Source: Xiphydria camelus
Lineage: Eukaryota; Arthropoda; Insecta; Hymenoptera; Xiphydriidae
Assembly (NCBI GenBank): GCA_963678675.1
Contig: OY783199.1
Span: forward strand, 21,824,909 to 21,888,908
Direction: 5' to 3'
Length of the DNA: 64,000 bases
Shown here: piece by piece, positions 27,401 through 33,422 of the stretch
Layout: the number at the start of each line of letters is the position of its first letter
Numbering within the stretch: the first letter of the stretch is position 1
Made by a program: the position numbers and the translations under genes
Notes under the pieces: generated by a model
Told to the model about the DNA's origin: nothing
Seen by the model: the letters and a program-made list of their open reading frames with translations, nothing else
The model's database searches: none

Positions 27401-30400
27401 TTCGCGGTGAGGGATAATACGCGACGGTGTCGCGTACCCGTCACTGTCCAATTTCTACGTACGCGTGACCATCGTCCGCTCGCTACAGGGAGTACCGACG
27501 CATTCGCGATGCTCAGTCCACTGCTTCTGGGCTTGGCAGCCATAGCGACCCTCCTGGCGCTCGCAGTCGCCGGGATCCTCGCTACACTCTACCGGAAGCA
27601 CTCGGGCGGTCGAGGCGGAAGTCCGAAGCACGCTCCTATCGTGAGCGAACCGCCTCACGAGGGATCGACCACCCCTATGCGTCCGCAGAGCAAGCAAGCG
27701 GTCGATGACATCGACCCCGATATCATACCCAACGAATACGGTGAGTCTATCGCGATGAGCATATTCGGGGAAAATATCCCTTTTTCATTGATTGTGTACC
27801 TATTTATATCGAGTGGACGATTAACACGTTGACTGCGAGCCATATTTTTCAAAAATAGTCCCCACAGGCCGATGTTAAATTGTAATGTATTTTGACTTAG
27901 AAAACGCAATAATCCATGTGGATTTAATTTTCGGCCTAAAAAAAATTCCGAAAAAAATTGAAAAAAATAAAGTTAATGAAAACTGCAATTTTTCGATTTT
28001 TATTTTGACCACAGGCATCAATTTGCAAAAAATTCCCGAAACATCATTATACTACAGTTCTCCTGAGCCATGTTGGTCCCTTCCCATAGCAAAATACAGT
28101 CAAATTTGAATCAACGGTCTGGGAGGTGTCCTTACCTGCATTGGTCCCATGGGACCAACGCGGCCGGTTTAGGTACATTACTTGTTGGTCCCATGGGACC
28201 AACATGGCAGTCAACGTGTTAACCCTTTCCATCGGACGCATACTTAAGTTTATTATTTAATAAGAAGATAATAGAATAATTGGTTTTTCACGGTTATTAT
28301 TTTCTATATAAAAGTATGCTATATACTGCATACCACCAAATTTCATGAATTCCATCAATTAAAATTTTGTTTCCGAATTGATAAAGGACAATAAACATAC
28401 ATTTAATTTTTCAGTGTTTCAAAAACTGGCACCTAGTACCGGACACATCAAAACAATTGCACTAACACTGGACAAACTGAAAGTTTATGATATCTATTAT
28501 AATTATAATTATCAGAACACTGACACGTCAGCTCAGCCTTCGCGTGTACGGCACCCCCCTCGACAGGCACGGCACCAAATCTAGTCTTCTTCCGTATCCT
28601 TCAAGCACACAACGCACAAATTCAATTTCGCTGCTTCTTTTTGTCGAAGCAGTTGATGAAATGGCTCTCAAGAATGCTTTCCACTATTTTTTTCAACAGA
28701 ATATTTACAAATAGAGAAAAATAATTTAAATAATAATTTATTTAGTACTAGGAGATAACCTGCCATCCAGACCCCAGGGGACTCTATGAGGTTGTTTCAA
28801 AGTAAATTTTCTATTAAACTAGTATTTCAAATGATAGCATAAATATGATAAACGAAGTAATATCGTTTTACTAACAAGGAACAATAGAACAGCATTTACT
28901 TGCGAACCTATCGAAATTACAACGCAGTCCGTTAAGAGCGTACATCAATTTCTAGGACAGGTGGTAAAAAAAAGGTTCCCCTTCATGAATATAACAAAAC
29001 TAGTAACCGATACTCCGCACCTAGAACTGTTTAATTATGAGGTATCAACGTGCATGTCGAGGGTCAAAGTGCAGTATCTCGTATCTGCATTTTTTCGGGT
29101 TTTCGTATTTAATTTTTAAAGTGTGTAATACTGGCCCCTCCATAACCACGTATGTGTCATTTTATCAGTGTTTAGTTTCAACCAATTACGAGGTACTGCA
29201 CTTTGACCCTCGATATGTAGGCACTCTTGTTTCGTAACGCTTATTTCGAAAGATATTGTTAAAATGTCCGGTACTAGATATCGTCCGGTGCTAGGAGAAC
29301 TTCCTCTATTTAAAATTGTAATCGGGGAATCTTGCGGAATGTGTATCTATCGTACTTTAATTAACTTTAAGGACGTCGTTCAGACTGGATTTGTATCGAT
29401 AGCATTTTTTATCATGTGTGGGTGTGAAATATTTAGTTTAATGCAAGGAGATTAGCTTCTTCCGGGAATTACACTTCGTTTAAGCACAATTTTATATCGC
29501 GTAAAGGTGGTTCTACGTACACTAAGTGACTTAAAAGAAGTTCACTGTAGTCCTGGGACTCGTTAAAGCTTATAAAATGCACTTTCAGGTGCACTCTTAG
29601 TTCACGGTCTTTAAATCTCCGTAACTACTCCGTGCGATCGCCAAGTGGCGTTACAAGTATGAGCTGTGGAGTTTATCACTTTTAACAAGATGGGAGCCCT
29701 ATGCTGGATTTCAACCGTTCTTGCACATAGAGTGAGAAATAGTTATGGCAATTATTTTCTTGTTAACTGTTCGAGTTTAATAATGAGCATTAGTTCTTCA
29801 TTTATATTTACAGCAGCAATGTTTTTTCAGTTCTGTTAACTAAAAATAATGATGAAAACTATAGAACCTGTCGTTGTTTACCAAACTCGGATGGTTATCA
29901 GGAAATAGTTATCACGACTATATGTTCCCTGTTTAAAAGAACACATCAGATTTTCATAAACTGTATAAATCCCGCATAAAGTCTCATATATATTATAGGT
30001 ATACATCCCCATAAATTCTCATATATTTTATACGAAGATATAAGACATTCTATACGGTATTTGTTCAATTTATAAGAATGTTTTGAGTTCTTCTCAACAA
30101 GATGCTCAGTGTACATATACATCGCCTAGAATAGACGCCCATAATACATATAGCCCCATAAAAGTTTAGGGTTCGACTTCAGCATGGGCAGGAGGGGTTG
30201 AAATAGTTTAATAATAAAAATGTCTACATACTTATTATACGGTATATAACGACAGCAGTGAGAGCAAAAAGGTTTTACCGAGGAAAAAGTTCGTTCAGGT
30301 ACACCAACCGTGGTTCGCAGCCAATCCTAGAAACCCCACTCTTTATTCCGGTCATTCGACTCGCTATAAACATTCCCAAAATGCATTCGCAGAGAGAAGA

Positions 30401-30909
30401 CCCCTGACCTACACCCCGGTGTACAAAACGCCGCCGCAGCGCCGAAGGAAGGACCGACTGGACGAGACGTCCCCCGAAAAGAAACCGATCGTCCAGCAGA
30501 GCCTGGATCTCCACCCGGACCCCAGATTAGAGGATCACTACTCGCCCTCCCCGACGACAAACTACCCCCGTAACCACATCGTCGTCCAGCCTAATGCCTA
30601 CAGTCAGCCGCCCACTCTGGCGGACTTTAAACAGATGGCGATGGACGCCTACAATCAGCGTAACAACCAGAATGTGAGTTTTTCTCTGCTAGGTACCAGA
30701 GTCTGATGCCCGCGCGGCCAATCAGGGTATTCGACGCCGAACCACTCCCGCCGCTGCCGCCGCCTCCTGCGCGGGGCGTTGTTATTTTAAATAATCCGGA
30801 TTTTTCGAGGACCTCGACTTCATTGCCGTGGAAGACTCCACTTTAACTTTTCTGGTTTAAAGGGGCGAACTATGGAGGGGTTGTAGGGGTAGTAGGGGGA
30901 GAGAGAGAA

Positions 30910-30946
<37 letters not shown>

Positions 30947-31182
30947 AAGAGAGAGAAGGGTCACAAGAGAGAGCCTCGGGTAATCTACGCTCCCGTAAGT
31001 TTAATTACTTTCAGGTTTCTCGATAATTCGAGGGTGGAGTAGGTGAGAGGAGGAACTCCACGTAAGTGACTCCCGCTTTCTTTTAAGGTTAAACTCCCAC
31101 TTTAGTAGCTGAACACTTTAAGCCGAGTTGGGTATACTCTCTGGAGAGCCTGTTGGGTCCCTTCTCTCTTTCCTATCCCCCC

Positions 31183-31214
<32 letters not shown>

Positions 31215-31897
31215 TCTCCATCTCCCCATTCTATCTCCTTTCGTTCAAACGAGAAAAGCGCTTCGCGTTAATATTGCGAGAACGAGTCTATATTTATCTT
31301 TCGAGATCCGTCCGCAATTTGGATCCCGCGTGGAACTCCAATAAAACGGTCTCCCGCGTAGCCAATTTTTTTCTTCGCGAAGCGGAAGCTGCGCGGGGTT
31401 TGCCACGTCGAACGTGACGGGTTATATCGCAGGATCGAAGAAGGTTGATTCGTTGGATTAACGAGAAACGGAGGATCGTCGATCGATCGACCTTCCGGCG
31501 GGTGTCTATCGTGTACGCGTTGGTTCTCTTTTTCTTCTTTCGAAAAAACTGAAGACCCTATCGATGTGGCACTCCTTTGTGTTGTACTTTTGGCTCTAAT
31601 TCGACCTTCGAGGAGCGTTTACACTTCAAGTTCGATTCCTAATGTTCGCGAAAACAAACGGAAAGCGGAGCGCATGCGAAAGGAGCGCGCCCACCGGAAG
31701 ATTGAATCATGGTTCTCCAATCGTTCGATTATCGAGGATGCTTGTGGTTGTAGGTGTATTACAGCCTTCAGAGGGCGAATAAAGGCGTTGCGTCGATGCC
31801 GCAGAGGCCGGTGTCGTCATCCATCTCGGCGCACGGCAAGTTTCACCAGCCGGAAGTGGTCACACGCTCGAACCGGATACAGGAGAGTTGTATATAA
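3202..31897 (+). CDS. side-like: Sidestep-family Ig/FnIII transmembrane protein, seven 3' exons
   Basis: Seven exons (3202-3477, 3588-3747, 10783-11117, 13652-14018, 27489-27740, 30393-30673, 31772-31897) join with matching phases into 598 codons and a stop. Order: end of an Ig domain (LTCRAEN), Ig domain (YFEC...EYTC), Ig domain (LIC...IACRATN), FnIII domain (from HNCTATE), transmembrane helix near residues 388-414, cytoplasmic tail of about 180 residues. The block CLFQ-VIAAG-HNC and the phrase DGGLPIRSYQLE are, to my knowledge, typical of insect Sidestep proteins, cell-surface receptors for Beaten-path proteins in axon guidance and synapse choice. The signal peptide and first Ig domain are not in the window, so the gene starts upstream. 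Family assignment is strong; which Side paralogue (side, side-II to VIII) cannot be told. Confidence 0.88.
3588..3747 (+). CDS. side-like: side-like exon B: second half of an Ig domain
   Basis: Follows a 110 bp intron (3478-3587, GTGAGT...TTTCAG). It starts in frame with GKELKHNSSSG and carries the Ig E and F strands: SDYSLVLQGVTRNSAGEYTC, with the second disulphide cysteine, then LAANNEGKTASNPVPLQIM. It ends at the T before GTGAGT (3748), phase 1, so the split codon with the next exon reads TTC (Phe). The short intron splitting one Ig domain contrasts with the multi-kilobase introns on either side of the pair. Confidence 0.9.
3748..5064. other. Intron, no gene seen
   Basis: The start of the 7035 bp intron between exons B and C. 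AT-rich, with a short GA tract near 4398-4412. The minus-strand open frame at 4551-4850 has a low-complexity serine/proline composition and no recognisable domain. Confidence 0.4.
5065..6036. mobile_element. TA-flanked TIR element, about 970 bp
   Basis: Left end GGGGAGAGTTGG followed by atatcgtaccaccgcctaaat; the right end carries the complement (atttaggtgatggtatat...ccaactcctccc). TA precedes 5065 and follows 6036. Inverted arms reach roughly 75 bp and include 'accactactgatattttatg' at the left. The interior is very AT-rich, with no transposase, so this is a non-autonomous element. Confidence 0.68.
6037..6882. other. Intron with a CpG-rich patch, no gene seen
   Basis: About 6060-6700 is GC- and CpG-rich compared with its surroundings. 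The minus-strand frame at 6264-6590 is arginine/serine-rich and shows no domain. It may hold regulatory sequence; nothing more can be supported. Confidence 0.35.
7150..7696 (+). pseudogene. Broken mariner transposase
   Basis: Two regions are recognisable. Near 7163-7255, split over frames, there are remains of the helix-turn-helix region (RTRVFVWH, EGREK-like). From 7391 the C-terminal catalytic part is readable: NSRPHAANATKQKLNALGWE, then ILEHPPYSPDLSPCDFHLFG, which contains the last catalytic Asp of a mariner DDE/D domain in the SPDLSPCDFHLF motif, and the C terminus KCISKAGDYVEK before TAA at 7694. Frameshifts, stops and missing middle parts make it non-functional. Confidence 0.85.
7701..8581. 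mobile_element. 881 bp TA element with about 330 bp inverted repeats, nested in mariner
   Basis: Begins CAGGGT and ends ACCCTCTG, with TA on both sides (7699-7700, 8582-8583). Inverted arms 7701-8030 and 8255-8581 match over 'gaaaacttgcca', 'ggagacgcaccccctcc', 'gaaactgctagaagt'. The core, about 8060-8250 on the + strand, reads like the end of a Tc1/mariner-class transposase (PYDFFLWEHLKFVVFQTTPA, later NENHFEHLL), the usual C terminus of such proteins. It is thus a deletion derivative, not a pure MITE. Confidence 0.82.
8864..9093. mobile_element. Short inverted-repeat element (MITE)
   Basis: GTCACGGATTCTGTCGCTGG (8882 on) is repeated as its complement at 9059-9080, with the arms extending outward to CAGTAGGTAC / GTACAGTG. 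Inside is a weaker inverted pair, 'attctcatgct' / 'agagcatgggaat'. Total about 230 bp, no coding potential. Target duplication not clear. Confidence 0.6.
9094..10782. other. Intron with a CpG-rich block, no gene seen
   Basis: A short GA microsatellite lies at 9167-9181. About 9230-9960 is GC- and CpG-rich with only low-complexity, arginine-rich open frames. 9970-10700 is AT-rich. No domain is visible on either strand. The CpG-rich block could be an intronic regulatory island, but that is only a compositional observation. Confidence 0.35.
10783..11117 (+). CDS. side-like: side-like exon C: Ig domain
   Basis: Opens with two bases completing the split Phe codon, then APVCKEG, the usual Sidestep transition into this Ig domain. 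Visible features: VSLICAVES (first Cys), PPLTFHWTFNNSG (core Trp and the Side-typical FNNSG turn), NYTPSTEMDYGTIACRATNQVG (second Cys), then TPCLFQ. The acceptor is cgttttacag at 10773-10782. No GT donor keeps the frame at the end: CAG (11115-11117) is followed by GCGAGT, so a GC donor is inferred. The phase-0 join to VIAAG of the next exon reproduces the family's CxFQ-VIPAG junction. Confidence 0.88.
11118..12059. other. Start of intron C-D (GC donor), no gene seen
   Basis: The intron begins GCGAGT. After that come AT-rich sequence and a small imperfect inverted repeat around 11649-11720 ('actggcgtgg' / 'ccacgcgccagt'). The open frame at 11654-11905 shows no domain. Confidence 0.4.
12060..12664. 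mobile_element. TIR element, about 600 bp
   Basis: The arms pair 'ttccctaactgaa' at 12060 with 'gttagggaaa' near 12648, 'ttttccacaacgtggatgcgg' with its imperfect complement near 12580-12603, and 'attcaaaatggatattc' with its complement at 12556-12572. Around the arms' inner ends are palindromic tracts of the type atatatcgatatat (12160-12180, 12520-12535). No transposase is seen. A related degenerate unit precedes it at 12011-12059. Confidence 0.62.
12666..13020 (-). pseudogene. Retrotransposon gag-like remnant
   Basis: The minus strand reads, with frame changes, a charged coiled-coil-like segment (QLQRELQLLKRERELLSDII) and then VLKACLKTVGESLADFSEGT followed by DFVEWQKQVQHV. A Leu/Arg/Glu-rich helix followed by 'F.G....W..Q' is typical of Gag proteins of insect LTR retrotransposons. 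There are stop codons and at least one frameshift, and no LTRs, protease or reverse transcriptase nearby, so this is a dead fragment. The exact family is not identifiable by eye. Confidence 0.55.
13021..13651. other. Intron up to exon D, no host exon seen
   Basis: Open frames at 13067-13324 and 13305-13562 have ordinary AT-rich composition and no domain I recognise. Probably repeat-derived (text such as 'aaactgaaaaaagtgctgaaaaattcaaa'), but a family cannot be named. It ends in the acceptor of exon D. Confidence 0.35.
13652..14018 (+). CDS. side-like: side-like exon D: fibronectin type III domain
   Basis: Acceptor accaaattcag (13641-13651), donor GTGAGC at 14019, ends phase 1. The protein begins VIAAGCPYALHNCTATE, has MVRCLDGYDGGLPIRSYQLE, FEVAGLTAGKSYRLYLYAVN and SKGRSEPAILEPVTLKG, the strand pattern of a fibronectin type III domain (GLxxGxxYxLxLYAVN). 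HNCT followed by xVxCxxGFDGGLPQ is a Sidestep-family hallmark known to me; here the variant is VRCLDGYDGGLP. A potential N-glycosylation site, NCT, lies near the start. It ends YTT plus one G that completes Gly with the next exon. Confidence 0.9.
14353..15301. mobile_element. About 950 bp foldback element, nearly a full palindrome
   Basis: The outer arms pair AGTGTGTATTCGAG (14353) with its complement at the right end (tcgaatacacact, about 15289-15301), continuing over 'cttgacataggcgatat' / 'atatcgtctatatcaag' and 'cgctattagttgtcga' / 'gtcgacaatcgatggcg'. Further in, 'cccgcgtggtcac' pairs with 'gtgtcacgcggg', and the centre is a tight hairpin (14808-14959). No coding region. It lies at the start of the 13.5 kb intron. 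Confidence 0.7.
14808..14959. repeat. Central hairpin of the foldback element
   Basis: Arms of about 72 bp with a loop of about 7 bp: 'cgtagcacgaggtatggcgg' and 'gaggacgaggct' on the left are mirrored by 'agcctcgtccctcc' and 'catgcctcgtgctacg' on the right, with a few mismatches. A transcript crossing it, such as the host pre-mRNA, would fold into a long double-stranded stem. Confidence 0.75.
15302..17188. other. Intron, no gene seen
   Basis: Mixed composition; about 15690-16180 is CpG-rich. The largest open frames here (16010-16543 +, 15742-16032 -) overlap each other on opposite strands and show no domain, signal peptide or splice signals that fit the host gene. Confidence 0.35.
17189..18338. 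mobile_element. 1150 bp foldback element with 6 bp target duplication
   Basis: Ends AGTAGATAAGCTATAAGAG (17189) and the complement CTTATAGCTTATCTACT (18322-18338), flanked by AACATA on both sides (17183-17188, 18339-18344). The arms match far inward, including the 'catgcaggttaggcttgact' block and the stretch around 'caatgtgcaac'. The left arm is longer because it holds extra tandem units. A 300 bp core has no recognisable protein. The 6 bp duplication excludes TA- or TTAA-type families; the superfamily is unknown to me. Confidence 0.78.
17476..17597. repeat. 40 bp tandem repeat, three units
   Basis: Units at 17476-17515, 17516-17555 and 17556-17597 (42 bp), each built on 'gacaccccctccctaacctc' followed by an 'acccggacaatctccctttc'-like half. 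The first two differ at a single base. A related fourth copy starts near 17329. They lie only in the left arm of the foldback element, so they arose after, or escaped, arm pairing. Confidence 0.85.
18443..18661. mobile_element. MITE, about 220 bp
   Basis: TGGTGCTATTCTGTACAAAA at the left and the complement-like ttttcgtagagaatagcgcca at the right. The interior has repeats of 'tataaagtcacataag' (about 18470 and 18580). No coding sequence. The flanks suggest a TA or TTA target. Confidence 0.6.
18718..18952. mobile_element. Hairpin MITE, about 235 bp
   Basis: Outer arms CGATACCAGATG (18718) and CATCTGGTATCG (18941-18952); then 'gtgttatcc' with 'ggataacac', and the strongest part 'agtaaagggataggctatac' with its complement near 18862-18890 ('gtatagcctatccctttact'). 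The loop is about 60 bp. Confidence 0.7.
19028..19458. mobile_element. TIR element containing a perfect hairpin
   Basis: The left end 'tagggggagttctcccagtg' resembles the complement of the right end ('cactaggggaacttcctcta', about 19439-19458). A partial second copy in the opposite orientation is at 28970-29312, sharing the end block and the 'acctcataattaaacagttc' block. Non-coding. Confidence 0.6.
19327..19412. repeat. Perfect 41 bp-arm hairpin with 4 base loop
   Basis: Left arm 19327-19367 runs TATATCTGTACCCCAGGATA and on to CCAATTT; loop GTAA; right arm 19372-19412 is its exact complement with no mismatch. Such a perfect stem in otherwise drifting repeat DNA points to very recent formation or active correction. 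Confidence 0.9.
19459..21526. other. Intron with CpG-rich and TC/GA-rich sequence
   Basis: No domain-bearing frame. About 19960-20620 is CpG-rich. 20805-20887 is an imperfect CT tract, followed by GA-rich sequence (20935-21060), so the two strands could pair weakly. Open frames here are serine/leucine or arginine/glutamate low-complexity products of these tracts. Confidence 0.4.
21527..21979. mobile_element. TIR element, about 450 bp, hosting a MITE
   Basis: 'cccagaccacacagtccgaa' with 'gcaaccttgaagtcattcat' at the left is mirrored at the right ('atggatgacttcaacatgac' then 'ttggattgtgttgtctggg'). After removal of the nested MITE only about 200 bp is left, which is almost all terminal repeat. 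Confidence 0.65.
21675..21927. mobile_element. 253 bp TA-flanked MITE (CACCGAGAAAAA ends), nested
   Basis: Ends CACCGAGAAAAATAATTAG and TTTTCTTTCTCAGTG, TA at 21673-21674 and 21928-21929. The inside is rich in 'tagttattc(t/c)aac' copies (about 21765-21800). One of several elements in the window with this type of end. Confidence 0.75.
21980..25663. other. Intron, no gene seen
   Basis: CpG-richer to about 22800, then AT-rich. 23410-23660 has loosely repeated 'ggatc' and 'gtaacgct' phrases that may be an old repeat. The open frame at 22370-22780 and its minus-strand partner (22628-22969) show no domain. 23900-24300 is pyrimidine-rich. Nothing coding can be supported. Confidence 0.35.
25664..26617. 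mobile_element. Inverted-repeat element hosting a TTAA mini-element
   Basis: 'aaggaaacc' and 'gtccgcctccgatatcaatg' near 25670-25700 are mirrored at 26577-26610 ('caaatcgaaggcggac', 'gggtttcctt'), and 'ggaaacgaagagagatgcag' near 25826 is mirrored near 26500-26520 ('ctgtatctctcttcgtttcc'). The arms are about 150-200 bp and diverged; exact ends are uncertain. Confidence 0.55.
25931..26014. mobile_element. 84 bp TTAA-flanked piggyBac-like mini-element
   Basis: TTAA at 25927-25930 and 26015-26018. Ends CACGTTCACGCTGG and the complement-like CCGGCGTGAACATG. The inside contains 'ctggtgtgaataaccag'. The target site and the CACGTT-type start match the larger TTAA elements in this window. Confidence 0.7.
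26618..27488. other. Intron up to exon E, no gene seen
   Basis: AT-rich to about 27180. The last 300 bp are CpG-rich and include a pyrimidine-rich acceptor for exon E. No other exon is visible. Confidence 0.4.
27489..27740 (+). CDS. side-like: side-like exon E: transmembrane helix and juxtamembrane tail
   Basis: Starts after cgctcgctacag (27477-27488) and ends before GTGAGT (27741), phase 1. After a short stalk (STDAFAM) comes a strongly hydrophobic run rich in Leu and Ala, residues about 388-414, followed by YRKH, a basic stop-transfer sequence that places the C terminus in the cytoplasm. The tail continues GGRGGSPKHAPIVSEPP, then AVDDIDPDIIPNEY. This exon is separated from the FnIII exon by a 13.5 kb intron, yet the phases match exactly (G + GG = Gly). 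Confidence 0.87.
27825..28218. mobile_element. 394 bp TTAA-flanked piggyBac-like element
   Basis: TTAA at 27821-27824 and 28219-28222. Ends CACGTTGACTGC and the complement GCAGTCAACGTG. Near the right end two copies of the 18 bp palindrome TTGGTCCCATGGGACCAA occur (about 28142 and 28185), and a degenerate one near 28070. No transposase. It lies in the intron just downstream of exon E. Confidence 0.8.
28223..28969. other. Intron, no gene seen
   Basis: AT-rich. Short open frames at 28378-28584 and 28487-28714 have no domain and no splice signals consistent with the host reading frame. Confidence 0.4.
28970..29312 (-). mobile_element. Partial second copy of the 19028-19458 element, with an inserted MITE
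   Basis: The minus strand here matches 19028-19205 of the window: the end block 'gttctcctagcaccggacga' and the internal block 'acctcataattaaacagttc'. The match is interrupted by the 160 bp MITE at 29057-29217. The other half of the element, including the perfect hairpin, is not present. Confidence 0.6.
29057..29217. mobile_element. About 160 bp MITE with TCGAGGGTCAAAGTGCAGTA ends
   Basis: Left end TCGAGGGTCAAAGTGCAGTA, right end the complement TACTGCACTTTGACCCTCGA. The short flanking ATG/ATATG suggests a 2-3 bp target duplication but is ambiguous. The insertion point is fixed by comparison with the uninterrupted copy at 19028-19205. Confidence 0.75.
29313..30392. other. Intron up to exon F, no gene seen
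   Basis: AT-rich, with 'cataaa(g/t)tctcatata' repeated near 29975 and 30010. The last 100 bp are open in the frame of exon F but lie upstream of the phase-matching acceptor. Confidence 0.4.
30393..30673 (+). CDS. side-like: side-like exon F: proline-rich cytoplasmic tail
   Basis: The open frame continues upstream to about 30275, but only an acceptor at 30391-30392 (attcgcag) restores phase with exon E: G + AG = Glu, giving NEY-ERRPLTYTPVYKTPP. The next AG upstream (30297-30298) would run into a stop within a dozen codons. The protein is hydrophilic and proline-rich, with QRRRKDRLDETSPEKK, HYSPSPTTNYP, and a conserved-looking end TLADFKQMAMDAYNQRNNQN. Donor GTGAGT at 30674, phase 0. Such tails carry no known fold and are probably signalling or adaptor-binding segments. 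Confidence 0.87.
30674..31771. other. Intron F-G with GA and CT microsatellites
   Basis: An 1098 bp intron. An impure (GA)n tract lies at about 30899-30958 and a (CT)n tract at about 31182-31218, about 280 bp apart. Complementary to one another, they could pair in the pre-mRNA. The open frame at 31566-31937 is in a different frame from the terminal exon and is arginine-rich noise. Confidence 0.5.
31772..31897 (+). CDS. side-like: side-like terminal exon, ending E-S-C-I
   Basis: A 41-codon exon plus TAA. Acceptor attacagccttcag (31759-31771), phase 0, so NNQN joins RANKGVASMPQRPVSS. The protein has SISAHGKFHQPEVVTRSN and ends RIQESCI. The last four residues, E-S-C-I, fit a class I PDZ-binding motif (S/T-x-hydrophobic at the C terminus). 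It contains no length-based hint of being a gene; the call rests on frame, the acceptor, compositional continuity with exon F and the plausible C terminus. The stop is followed directly by a GC-rich hairpin and, 93 bp on, by a mariner insertion. Confidence 0.82.
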   Translation, partial: RANKGVASMPQRPVSSSISAHGKFHQPEVVTRSNRIQESCI

Positions 31898-31901
31898 GCC
31901 T

Positions 31902-31929
31902 CGAGGGGTGTGGAGCAAAGCACCCCTCG
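31902..31929 (+). other. Hairpin just after the side-like stop codon
   Basis: CGAGGGGTG (31902-31910) and CACCCCTCG (31921-31929) form a perfect 9 bp GC-rich stem with a 10 base loop, starting four bases after the TAA. It would be the first structure in the 3' untranslated region. Function is unknown; it could be chance. Confidence 0.6.
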
Positions 31930-31990
31930 TCTCCTGATGGACCGTGATCAGCCGAAGTGTCCGAGTCTCAACGGCGTTTATATACATATA

Positions 31991-33278
31991 TTAGGGGGTT
32001 GCATTGAAAGCCGCTGTTTCTTTCTTGTTTCTAAAATAATATGTCGTAATAAAATATGTGAATACCTCAATCCAAGTATTTGCCTTTGGAAGCTATAACT
32101 TGTTCCCACTTTTCTGGCAGAAGTTGAATTCCGCGACGAAAGAATTATCTACTTTTTGAGCTAGTCCACTCAGCAACCCAATTTTTGACTTCTTGGTAAT
32201 TATGGAAGTATCTATCTTCCAAGTCGTGTTGCATCGACCTAAATAAATGATAATCACTCAGGGCAAGGTTTGGAAAATATGCTGGGTGCGGGAGAACTTC
32301 CCAGTCAAGCTCCATCAATGTTTCTTTCACGGCTCAAGCAATATGAGGCCGAGCGTTGTCATGAAGAAGAATCACTTTTCGGCGATTTCATGCAATTCGT
32401 GGTCGTTTTTGCATCAAATTATCATTTAAACACTCCAATTGTTGTTGATAACGTTCGGCAGTAATTGTTTCATTCCGTTTCAACAGCTCATAATAAACGA
32501 CACCTTCCACATATCCCTCCAAATTGAAAGCATTGTTTTGTGATCGTGAATATTTCGCTTTGGTATCGACGTTAATGGTTGGCTCGAATCAACCCATCTA
32601 TTTTTGCGTTTCGGGTTGTCGAAATAGATCCATTTCTCATCACCGGTTACGATACGCTATGAAAAACTTTTCTTTTTATGCTTTGCAAGCAAAGAAATCG
32701 AGATGTTCAGACGATTATTAATGGCATTTTCGGTCAATTCATGTGGCAGCCACTTTCCTTCTTTTCCAATCTTTTCCATGGCATGTTGACGTCATGAAAT
32801 TGTAGATTCGTAGCGACTTCAAGATGTTGAGCCAATTCTTTGAGCTTTTGAGTAGGATTTTCTTCCAATAGAAATTGCATTTGTTCGTATTCGAACTTCT
32901 TTGTTTGACCTGGTCATTGTTTGTCGTGAACGTCACAGTTTCTACTTTTAAAGCGACGAAACCAGTCTCTACAATATAGTGTTTCTAATAAAGCAGATTC
33001 AGCACAAGTTTGCACAAGTAATTGATGAGCTGTTACAGCACTCTTTTAAAAATCAAAGTAGTATAGAAGTACACATCGAACACAAACAACTTATCGCGTT
33101 CCATTTTCTTTGTTTATAAACATAAACTTATATTAACCAAAAATGGCAGTTTAATCGCTGAATCTTAATGAGACATGTCCATAATTTTGAGTTATACAAG
33201 AAGTATTAGTCGTTGCGCACGAAATAAGGAGTTAGAGCCATCTACGGGAGAACAGCGGCTTTCAATGCAACCTCCTAA
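31991..33278 (-). mobile_element. Full-length decayed mariner, 1288 bp, TA-flanked
   Basis: Left end TTAGGGGGTTGCATTGAAAG with CCGCTGTT; right end AACAGCGGCTTTCAATGCAA with CCTCCTAA; TA at 31989-31990 and 33279-33280. The length is that of an intact mariner. The transposase runs on the minus strand, opposite to the side-like gene whose stop codon lies 93 bp to the left. AATAAA near 32049 on the + strand could act as a poly(A) signal for the host gene. Confidence 0.9.
32145..33110 (-). pseudogene. Broken mariner transposase (DD34D type)
   Basis: On the minus strand, with stops and frameshifts, the catalytic landmarks are readable: VTGDEKWI (first Asp), ILLHDNARPHIA (second Asp), then 34 residues later SDYHLFRSMQHDL (third Asp), the DD34D spacing of true mariners. 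The N-terminal part includes the FLLEENPTQKLKELAQHLEV segment of the DNA-binding region. The longest intact frame covers only the last 61 codons (32145-32330, MKETLMELDWEVLPHP...). There is a stop right after the second motif, so it is inactive. Confidence 0.88.
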
Positions 33279-33383
33279 TACATATTTGTGTAGATATACG
33301 TATTAAAGGTATCGCGGGAGGAAGCGACGAAGAGAGGCGGCGGCGTGGTGCATGCGGCATCGAGGGATGATCGTGGGAGGGAA

Positions 33384-33422
<39 letters not shown>

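Noticed and set aside
31566..31937. 123-codon frame over the terminal exon
   Set aside because: It is in another frame and arginine-rich; the terminal exon frame joins correctly to exon F and gives a plausible tail.
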